From the NCBI GenBank assembly GCA_016987375.1, contig PJRA01000265.1, forward strand, positions 64,273-128,272: a stretch of DNA of 64,000 nt, in the 5' to 3' direction. Shown piece by piece: positions 54,491-64,000 of the stretch; within the stretch, counting starts at the first letter, position 1, and each line of letters starts with the position of its first letter. Source of the stretch: Brachionus koreanus. Its lineage: Eukaryota; Rotifera; Eurotatoria; Ploima; Brachionidae. The notes under the pieces were generated by a model that did no database searches, was not told where the DNA came from, and worked only from the letters and a program-made list of their open reading frames with translations. Position numbers and translations under genes: made by a program.

Positions 54491-56097
54491 GATCAAGTTT
54501 TTTAGGACCATGAATTATGTTTGCATCAAGTGGATTTTAGATGTTTTTTTAGAATTATAAAAGCATACAACTGGTAATTTAAAGAATTTTCTAACATTTT
54601 TTCTGATAAAATATTTTGTAATGGAAAAATATAATTAAAAATTTTGTTAACATTAAACAACTTTGCTTTATTCATTTTTAAATTAGATTCAAATAAATAG
54701 TTAAACTAAAAATTTAATTTATTCGTTATTAATTATATATATAAATTAAAAAATAAAAACAGTTGAGTATTTGAAAATATTTAGCAAAAATTTCTTTAAC
54801 CTTGTTGAAACATCAAAAAAGCTTATCAAATTTTTGATATGCATTCAAATGAAGTTTTTTTCACATTATTTGTCCAAAGCAAACACATCAAAAAGTTTAT
54901 TTAGTGTTTACTAGATTTAAATTTAAATGCCCATTATACTTATCAAATTATGGATTATAATAAGCTAAAATTACACCGATAATTTTTAGACAGCTTGTGG
55001 CTTTAAACTTGCTGCTCTTAAAATATCAAAATTCAAAACTCCAAATGTAACTATTCGATACATATTTACCCAAAAAATCAGGTTAATCTTTAAATTAAAA
55101 AATAATTGTGACAAATTTTAAAGCATGTCTTTAATTCAAAAATAATTTTGAGTCTAAAGTTTTAATTAAATTCAATAAAAATTGAAATTCAAACCCTTTT
55201 TTTGTTTTCGCTATCTATTATTACATTTAGGCATGATTTTCCTAAATTATTTATTAAATCATATTTTTATCAAAGGGTGAATACCAAGATTAACCACACA
55301 TATCAAATCTCGCGTTTTCATTATCAATTTCAAAGTCAGAATTTATTTCCTTTCGAACCATTGATACTCTTTTCCTTGTTTAAACAAATATAAAACAAAA
55401 CTAAATAGAAAAGTTCGTCATGATCCTCCTATAAAAGCCGATCACTAACCAAAAATAAAAATTCAAATTTAAATTAGAAAAAAAACATTAAATATTCCAA
55501 AATTTAATTAGTCTCAAGTTTTTTTTTTTTAATTAAGAATTATTTGTTTGATATCTTACATAAATGAGCTAGTAATTGTCTATTGGTGAGTTTTGTTAAT
55601 TAAACAAGTAAATATGTATTCAATTTAAAATGAAATTTTTACTTGGCTATTCAAACTTGAAAAAATATAAAATTCTATTTTTTGATTTAAAGTATTTTAT
55701 TTTTTATTAATTTAGATTATGAAAAGATGAATTATGTATTAGATACACTAGGTATCATTCACCTGTTCAATAATAGGTGTCAGTTTAAGTCTCATTTTCA
55801 AATTGCCTTTTATTTGAAATAAAGACATAAGTAAATTTTCTGATTTAAAATCAATAAAGCTTTCTTTTTTGAATAATTCTTATAAAGATAATAAAAACCC
55901 ACGGTTTAAAATCATAACTCGAATAAGAAACCATAATTAGTCAGAAACAAATGCTTTAATGTCTCTTCTTTTTTCGACAAAAAAATCTTCTAAATTGGGA
56001 ATTTTTAATAAATTTATTTAAAAATAAAGCTTTAGATTACAAAAAAGACATTGCTAAGTCATCGAGTAAATATTTTTAATATTTTTTTTGTTCAAAT
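54491..56097. other. Intergenic, upstream of the ABCA gene
   Basis: 1.6 kb AT-rich sequence; nothing recognised beyond short palindromes such as ACCTGTTCAATAATAGGT near 55762. The ABCA promoter should be at the right end. Confidence 0.4.
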
Positions 56098-59000
56098 ATG
56101 ACTTTATGGACCCAACTATGGTTACTAGTAAAAAAAAATATCCTATTACGAAGAAGACAGCCGGTAAATTGAATTCATAGACATATTTTCAAATCTTTAT
56201 TGATAAATTAATCTAAAGGTGACAATTGTGGTAGAGTTTATTTGGCCCATTATTATATTACTAATAGTGGCAGCAATCAAACAAACAAGTCCGCCATCAA
56301 TTAAAGGACCTTGTATATTTTAAAAATATTTTTGAAAATTAACTATCTCAATCTCTCAATTGAAGGTTACTATGAGCCATTAGAGCTTCCAAATGGAGAC
56401 TTTTTGTCTTTTATGAAAAGTTTTGTCTGTATGCTAGACCATAAGTGCTTTGAAACTTCACGTTTAAATGCAGCCGAGCCCTTAAACAACTCGTAATAAT
56501 AGCATTCTAAAATTCTAAAATAAATAATTAAAAATTAAAATTAAGTATTGCTCCCTTATATGAAATAGTTGTTAGCAATGATAATAGCTATGAAAATGTG
56601 GCAGTTTTATTAGAAAATTTAAAAAATGCTTTATATGATGTAGACGATTTAAGAAATGAGCCGATTGTTCTCAAAATTCAAAGTAATTTTGCTAAAATAT
56701 TTTAAATAAAGTTTAATTTTTGTGCACATAGATGGTTCAATATCGATAAATGATTTTTTAAATGACACAAGAGAATTCAAAAAAGTTCTATTCAAATATG
56801 GACTGAGTGATGAAATAAGCGACTCGTTTTTGAACTCCAAAATAAAGATAATTGAGGTGAAATAATTTAATAAAATAGTAAAATTTTTAAAATATATTAA
56901 TAATTAAATTTAGATATACAAGTTTTTAAATTTTTCAAGTAGTATTAAAGAAAAAAACCTTTGTGATCCTATTACAGCTATGAATTATGTAAAAGCGAGT
57001 GATTATTTTTATCAGGACCCCATTTATTTGGACATAGAATCTGCTCAATTATTGAAAAATTTTAGCAAAGAAGAAAATTCAAATTATAATCTGGCAAATT
57101 TAATCTGTCAATTACCTAAACGAAAGCTTATTAATGATGCAGACATGTTATCCAAACAAATAAATGTTTCGTTTTTATCCAACTATGTAAGTTGACTTAT
57201 GAATTAATCATTCGTTTTGAATAATTTTTTATTTTAAAGAGTGATTCCATCATTGATTTTTTCACAAGTTCAAAATTTAATGAGACAATTTACTACTTAA
57301 CAAGATATTTTACATCTGGACAATCTTTTGGTCAAGATTTGAGTCTCTTTGGAAAATTTTCAGACTTAACCCAAATAAAAACAACTATCCTAAGTGGTTT
57401 GAAGCTTTTAGATTTCATAGAAAAATACAATGAACAAATTTTATTGTATGACTGCATATTAATTTTATTGATCATTCAAAATTAAAAAAAAACTTCCACC
57501 AAAACTCCTAAATGCCAGTCTTATTTTATTTTAAAAATAATACCTTTTATTTAATTATAAATTAGTATATAAATGGGTAATTATTTCTTAATTTACTTAC
57601 TTTGGTAAAATATTTTCGTATTGAAAGTTTTTATTTTTATTTTTGAGTGATCTAAAAATCTTACAGCAAAATATTAAAAAGCATTATAATTCTCTTAGTG
57701 CCAAAAAAGTTACTGAAGACTTTGCACCCGTGTTTGACACAATCAATGAATTTAAGCAATTTGAAATAATTTTGGATTTCACAATTTCGGTTAATAAGCT
57801 TTTAAGCAAAATGAATAGATTATTTACTATAAGATCGATGTTTGGCACTGGAGTGATTGATTTCTATCAAATGAGACTTGATTCAAATGCATACATGTCA
57901 AGCTATGAACTTCAACGGGCTAACATAAATTTTCAAAAGGTATTTTTTTATAATATGATTTCAATTTTTAAATTTTTTTAAAAAGTCGATCCAATTTTTT
58001 TTTAAACTGGAAACAAACTCTTACGAAGCTGTATGCTACAGTCCAAAAATTACATCACTACTTTCCGATGATTTTCCGAGAGATATTCAATCTAATTTAG
58101 AGTACAACTTGGATAAATATTGTTCAGAAATGAACTATGCACCGGTTAAACAGACTGCTGATATAATTTTATCACAATTTGATTTACTAAAAGTAAAATA
58201 GTTATTTAAAATATTTTCTTAATTTTCTAACTAATATACAAAGCTTTTTAATGATGAAAAATATAAACTTCCCGAGGATGAGCTTGACGAATTTTTAAAA
58301 CTATCCTCAAAAATAGCAAGCTTAAATTTTAACCAAATAAAGCCTGTAGATGCTGAGGGTTTGATGTACGCATTTAATACTCTCAATGCTGCATTTGAAT
58401 TTGTGGAAGATTTTCTCCGCGACACTTCAAAACTTAATCTAAAAAAGTTAGTATTTGAAAATCATTTTAAAAAAAAATTTTGATTATTTTTTTTTTTTGT
58501 TTAGTTTTTATTATCTTACAAAAAAATTGATTCAAACATTTGCACCAAATTTTCTGACTATAAGAGAATGGCTCTATATTGATACACTTGTACCTGTTTT
58601 GTTGCCAACAATTGAAACATCGACAATAGTACAGGCATTTCAAGGTGGCAGGTTGAATACAGAAATCTACAATGTGTCAAAACGATCAATTGAGAACGGA
58701 GTAGATTTGTCTTCTTTATTTAGTCTTTTCGCAAACAAACCTGATTCTAGCCTTAGAGTATTTGATGCTTTAACTGGGCGTCAGGGAATACCTCCAGGTT
58801 TTTTATTATTAAATTAAATTTTTTTATTTATTATATTAAATTTTTTTAAGGGGCTTCATCTGGTTCTAGCTCTTTCTCAATTCTAGACTTTGTTAATTCT
58901 CCAGGGTCAGCAGCTTCATTAGCTCCCTTACTTTCATTTTTACCAATTGAACAGTTATTTCCTGGAATAGATAAACAAGTTGTTATTGGCGCTTTATCAA

Positions 59001-62000
59001 GTACACCACAAATTGCAGATATTGTTCAAACTTTTATAAATTTCAAAATTCCAATTACCACGGTAACTTTTTAATAAACTAATTATTATTATCATTATTA
59101 TTGATTGTAATCTTTAAGTCAACGAAACCAGAAACCGTGTTATATGAATGGTCCGAATTTGTAGGTGAAATTAGAGAGCAGACTCTAAACATCATTCAAA
59201 TATTAACAAATGTAAAATTGATAAAACCAGTTGATTCCAAAATTATACAGTCAGTGCTATCAGCAAATATAGAAACTATTGCTAATCCTGATGTTGTTGG
59301 AAAGTAAATAAAAAATTTTAATTCTAAGCAAAAAATGCCAAAATCTACTCGAGTTTTAAAATTTTTCACATAGATTTTTTTTATAAAATTATTTATTTAA
59401 TTAATTTTTTGCTTTATTAAATATTTTTAGCAAAACATTATTTAGAATATAATTTTTGAATTTAATCAAGAAATTTTAAACAAAAAATTAAATAAAACAA
59501 TAATAAGTTTAATAAGTTAAAAAAATTAATATTTTTACTTTTAATTTTATCTATCTTTTCAAAATAAATTAAAATTTTCTTTACGATTTTGGATAGTGAA
59601 TTTGAAAGGAGCATAAAGAATCAAAATATCAAGTTGCTATTTTTTTGAACGTTAAATAAGTATAACAACTTAAGTTAAATTGTAAAGTAAAAGCTAAAAA
59701 TTTACTGAAAAATTTTACAAAATATATTTTAGTTGTTTAAATATAAGATTGTTAACGATTAAAGAGTAAAATTTTAGAGTTCTCTCAGAAATTTTTAATT
59801 GATAATCAATTGTTTAAATTGATTTTTTTATTTTTTATTTAATTCAATAAACGCCAAAAGGCGATGTAAAATATAGTAAAATATAGTATCAAAAAAGTAG
59901 TCAAAAAATCAATTAATTGATTTGAAATTAAAAAATGAAAATTGTTTTAATTGATATAAATAAATTTATTTTCTCAAAAAAAAATTTGTTTTATAACAAA
60001 TTAGAAAAGCAATGAATCGGACAAGGCATTTGATCATTTTTAAATAATTATTCTTAGAGAGTAAACATAGTTCTCTGATTGAAAAATTTAAAGCAACAAT
60101 TTAATTTTATTTTTTAAATTTTTTAAAAAAAAACACAATTTTTGTTTTAAATGTACCTTTATGTTACAAATGTTATATTGATATTCAAAATTTCTTCTCT
60201 TTTTGATAAATCAAAATTTATTAAAATAAAATACACTTAAAAAGATACGACAAATTGCAACTTATTTTGATGTACCTTTTTTTCTATATTTTAGGAAACC
60301 AAATCAATAATCAAATAAAATATAATTAATTTGTATCACAATCTAATTGTTTTGATGTTATATTTTTGGTAATTTTTTTACATAAAATATTTTAAGTAAA
60401 AAAGGTGCAACAAAGTAAAATACAGTATTCTGCAATATTTTTTTAAATATATTTTATTTTAATTTATTTATCTAAAAAAAAGAATTTTTATTTTTTTGTA
60501 TTAGTATTTCACATAAACTTTAAACTTCTATTTGGATCGTGCTTTTATGAGTTATAAAAATTTCATTGCTGTTCAGTAAAATCTTTAAATTAAAATAACT
60601 TTCCATTTTCTTACTTAGCGGCTAATGGCGAGAGGCTCAATTCTTTTTTAAGTAACTTTTTTGGGCAAAAATCAATTTTTTTATTGAAAGTCTCATCCTT
60701 TGAGTTGAAATTGGTAATGTGAAATTATTAAAAATTACAGTACCAGAAGAAAAAACGATATATTGGTTTACAGAACCATTTTTTTTAATATTAGAAAAAA
60801 AATTATATAGTTTTTTCTTTTGGTACTGTAATTTTTGTACTAAAATTTCACATTGCCGTTAAATTTTAAATGAGAATAAAATAAGACGTAATCAATTTTA
60901 TTCATCATTAAAACTATTGAGTTTAGAAATATTTTCTTAATATTATTTCAGTTTTTTGTAAATTTAATACATTTTAATTTAATCTAAGACTTGTGTTGGC
61001 ATGTCACGGTTTTAATGTTTGGGGAGCTGTGCAGCCAGATCTAAAAGAAATGAGAAATTCAATCAGTTCAATATCACTAATAATAGATATTGCTTATTTA
61101 GCTGTAAATACAACTTTGCAACTTGTTCAAGATGATGGTGTTGTGTTCAAATGCTCAAATGATATATTTATGGACTATTTTGGTTTAACTAAGCGATTAA
61201 ATTTATTAGATACTGCGGCGAAAGTATGAAATCTTTTAAAAATATATTTTGTTTAATAATTTAATTTAAAGATCAAACAATTGATACTAAACCAACAAAC
61301 CGCAAATAGCCTTGGTCCTAATCCAAAATTAAACTGTATGCAAATTGATTCTATTTATACAAAATCATTGCAGCTAGAACAAGAATTGAAAAAAGACACA
61401 TCTGGAATAATCGTGAAAAAATTGAATTGTTTTAAAAATTCAATTTTTCTACCATATGAAACGTAATTTATTGACTTTTAATTAAATAAATTAATTAGCT
61501 CCATTTTTTTTAAGAATTTTAAAAAATTTTCAAGTCATTTTCGATGTAGCATCGTCAAACACTGACACTATAAAAATCTTGAGCACTCAACTGAATAAGA
61601 TTGCCGATTTGGCCAAAGTTTTAAAATGGGTTAGCGAATTTTTTCAAACAGATTCTAGTAGTAGTATTGGATCACTTACTTTATTGGTTAGTTTATCTCT
61701 TTCGCCTTTAGTTGTTTTAGATGTAGAAATAAAATTTAAATAATTTTAAATTTTAAGGAAAATCCAGATCTTTTATCAGATTTGATAAAAATTTTTCCAT
61801 CAATGATTGAAGATTTGAATGCCATGGGTGCATCGTTGATAAATTTGCAAAAGCTTCAAGATGGTCTTGATCTTAACAGCTTGCAGGGCTCAAACAATAT
61901 GCTCAGTATTCTTGATTCATTGAAGTTTTATGAAGATGACATTGAAGAAGCTAACAAAGCGTATAAACTTAATTTTTGGAAAAATTTATTAAATAATTAT

Positions 62001-64000
62001 TTTTAGATTAACAAAATTTTGGCGCAAATATTTTGATATTATTACTAAGAGCAGCTATTCATCTTTGTTGTATGATATTCAAAAGGGAATCGAATCATTG
62101 AGCAATTTAGTTCAATTTTTCAACAAAAATTTTAATGGAGGTTTTATTTTTAAGCACAAAAATTAAAATTAAAATTTTTTTCTAAATTTTTTTTAAGTCA
62201 AAGTAAATCAAGTGTTCTTGGACTATACAACTATTGAAGATTATCTTCGAAATAATTATGGTTTGACCAAAGGCCAGACAAAAGCGATAGGAGAGTCATT
62301 TTTATATTATGATCCTCAAGTAATTTCAATGATATTTTATTCTAAATTTAAATAATAAAAAAAAGAAAATTTATGACGCTTACTTGAATTCAAATAATAT
62401 CTATTGCGATCCAAATCGTTTGAAAGAATTTATTTTAGTCAAGAATAAGAACTTTGTTGTTATTCCAAATCCAAATAGGATACCTAATTTTTGGGAAATT
62501 TCGTCAAAATTTTTGTGTAATGCAGATCGCAATTCTCTATCCGAAATAGGCACAACATTTACCAAGTATTTTACCCTTCCTGATAATGTGAGAGAGGTAA
62601 GCTATTCAATTTTATTTTATCTCAATATTTGACAATTATTCTGCTCAAGATATTTGAAAACGATGCATCAATTCTACAAAAATTGACAAAAAATAGCTCT
62701 ATATTTGACAATCTTAATTTTACAACTTCTCAAGTTTTGAATTCAAATTCAATGGCCAAACTAAATGACCTGTTTGATATATTTTCCGATTTCAAGACAG
62801 ATACATCTGTGCCAAGTAAATTAGATTATTTTTCTAATTTCTTTTAGAAAAATTTTCCATTTAGACTTACCGGATTTATTTGGCAAAGCTCTATGTGGTC
62901 CAAAATTTAATTTACGTTTGGAAGATTTTGGCTATTCGATAAAACCGATTATTTACGAAGAGCCTGATTCAAATACCGAACTCAAAGATAGCCTGGAAAA
63001 AAGTCTAAATAGAATTTATAAAAATAAAAGGGTATTAGAAAATGAATACCAGTTCAAAAGTGCTTATTGCAAAAATTTGTATAACGAAATGAGAAATGTT
63101 GGAGGCTATATCATTGGTAATCTAATCACTCCTTTAATATTTGGAAAAATATTGTACACACCTAAAACAAATCTCACATATCAAATTATACAAAAAGTAA
63201 TCAACTTTAATTTTTTAACTTATATTTAGAATTATTATTGGCCTTGATAATTTAAATTTAGCCATTAATTTTTATTTGAATCTTTTTCATTCTAATTCAC
63301 ATGGAAACATTTATGAGTAGCATTTATTCTATAAATAAAATAAAGTGATGCAACGCTTTGTGTTTTCACCACAATTTACGTAAAATATTATAAATTTAAG
63401 TTAATTTACAAAATTAAAAAACCTAAATTACTTTTTTAAATTAAGAAAAATTTATTATATTTTTCTAAATTGTAGTAAAATTTAAACAAAAAGTGGAATC
63501 TCACTGTAATTAAGTTGTTTAAATGTCTTTAAGTTTATTAGGTGTTCCATGAATATATAAAAATATATCAAAAGTATTTCATGGACTAAATTTCTCAACA
63601 TAAACTTGAAATAATTTCATTTTTAAATTCTTCTTTCTAAAATTTAAGTTTAATGAAACCTTTCTACAATTTGATCAATTGAATAGAGTATTGAAATCAT
63701 TCTCAGATGGTTTAAGTCAATTTGACGATTTAAAAAAGTTGACAGCAAATTTATCAGTAATTTTTTTATTTATTGAAAATTTAATAAAATAAAACATTAA
63801 TTTTTTTAAAGATTTTACTTGACAATCCATTCTATCAAGATTTTATTCAACTTTTTCTGCTTCAAGATTCAACTCTTACATTAAGTGATATAAAAATGTT
63901 TTTGGTCACTTTAGAAAATGTGACTGCCATGAGTGATGATTGGAGTTACACAAGCAGTCTAGTGAGCTCAATGAAAGACGCATTTTCTTGTTTTGATACC
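56098..64000 (+). CDS. ABCA-like: ABCA-subfamily lipid transporter, 5' part: TM1 and very long first extracellular domain
   Basis: Full-length ABC exporter of lipids; only the N-terminal part is in the window. Start MTLWTQLWLLVKKNILLRRR (exon 56098-56163), then the TM1 exon VTIVVEFIWPIIILLIVAAI, the standard ABCA opening. Further exons: 56366-56492, 56546-56682, 56732-56856, 56914-57186, 57240-57445, 57648-57939, 57986-58192, 58244-58446, 58505-58797, 58851-59062, 59119-59303, 60989-61223, 61272-61462, 61515-61686, 61758-61960, 62007-62140, 62198-62319, 62366-62596, 62650-62815, 62865-63196, 63649-63756, 63812-64000; exon 2 is 56219-56312. Frame closes throughout: about 1,500 residues without reaching TM2. 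Recognisable ABCA words: CYYEPLELPNGDFLSFMKS, NLICQLPKRKL, GNLITPLIFGKILYTPKTN, NETFLQFDQLNRVLKSFSDG. ECD1 here is far longer than the roughly 600 residues of ABCA1/ABCA4 and recalls ABCA12/ABCA13. Introns are 45-60 bp except 59304-60988 (1.7 kb), 63197-63648 and a 202-bp one. Confidence 0.93.
60713..60857. mobile_element. Small foldback MITE in the long ABCA intron
   Basis: 145-bp palindrome. Left arm GGTAATGTGAAATTATTAAA then ATTACAGTACCAGAAG; the right arm, reverse-complemented, reads GGCAATGTGAAATTTTAGTA then ATTACAGTACCAAAAG. Arms of about 45 bp. No target duplication could be assigned with confidence. Confidence 0.6.

Overview
This window is nuclear DNA of a small-genome bilaterian animal. 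It is very AT-rich. Its genes have many exons and almost uniformly tiny GT-AG introns, mostly 45-65 bp. The gene set is metazoan: Smad2/3, YY1, sarcomeric myosin heavy chain, ILF2, the axonemal protein CFAP69, and a divergent GPCR. Base composition and intron size would fit a monogonont rotifer such as Brachionus, but that is a guess; no rRNA or mitochondrial marker is present to test it.

Layout. 1-701 (+): 3' exons of a Smad2/3 gene. 1.07-3.5 kb: two decayed DNA transposons, MULE and Tc1/mariner-like. 3.9-10.9 kb (-): a complete P4-ATPase lipid flippase, ATP8A type, with about 25 exons. 10.9-14.3 kb: intergenic, with a LINE fossil, a TTAA element and a GC-rich hairpin. 14.3-18.3 kb (-): a YY1-type zinc-finger factor whose 2.4 kb intron holds a hAT-like element. 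18.3-21 kb: several MITEs. 21-23.7 kb: TRAPPC1 (-) and ILF2 (+), head to head. 24.8-25.2 kb: an unassigned coding-like piece. 25.5-27 kb (+): RNF32. 27.8-28.8 kb (-): an intronless GPCR. 30.1-31 kb (+): a Josephin deubiquitinase, followed by a duplicated dead exon. 32.2-33 kb (-): AKTIP/FTS. 34.5-39.1 kb (-): CFAP69. 40.0-41.4 kb: a mariner relic interrupted by a solo LTR. 42.4-44 kb (+): two small unassigned genes. 45.5-52.7 kb (-): a complete muscle myosin heavy chain. 53.8-54.5 kb: a second LINE fossil. 56.1-64 kb (+): the 5' part of an ABCA transporter with a very long first extracellular domain, running off the window.

The genes do not form one functional unit; this looks like an ordinary gene-dense chromosomal stretch. 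Loose themes are membrane-lipid transport (ATP8A-like flippase, ABCA) and cilia (CFAP69, possibly RNF32 and the 42.4 kb gene). I rebuilt gene models exon by exon from splice sites and family similarity recalled from memory. Reading frame closes across every junction in the complete models. The accessory DNA is a graveyard of non-autonomous DNA elements and retroelement scraps, and most of the second-look items are there. I found no convincing undescribed multi-gene system.
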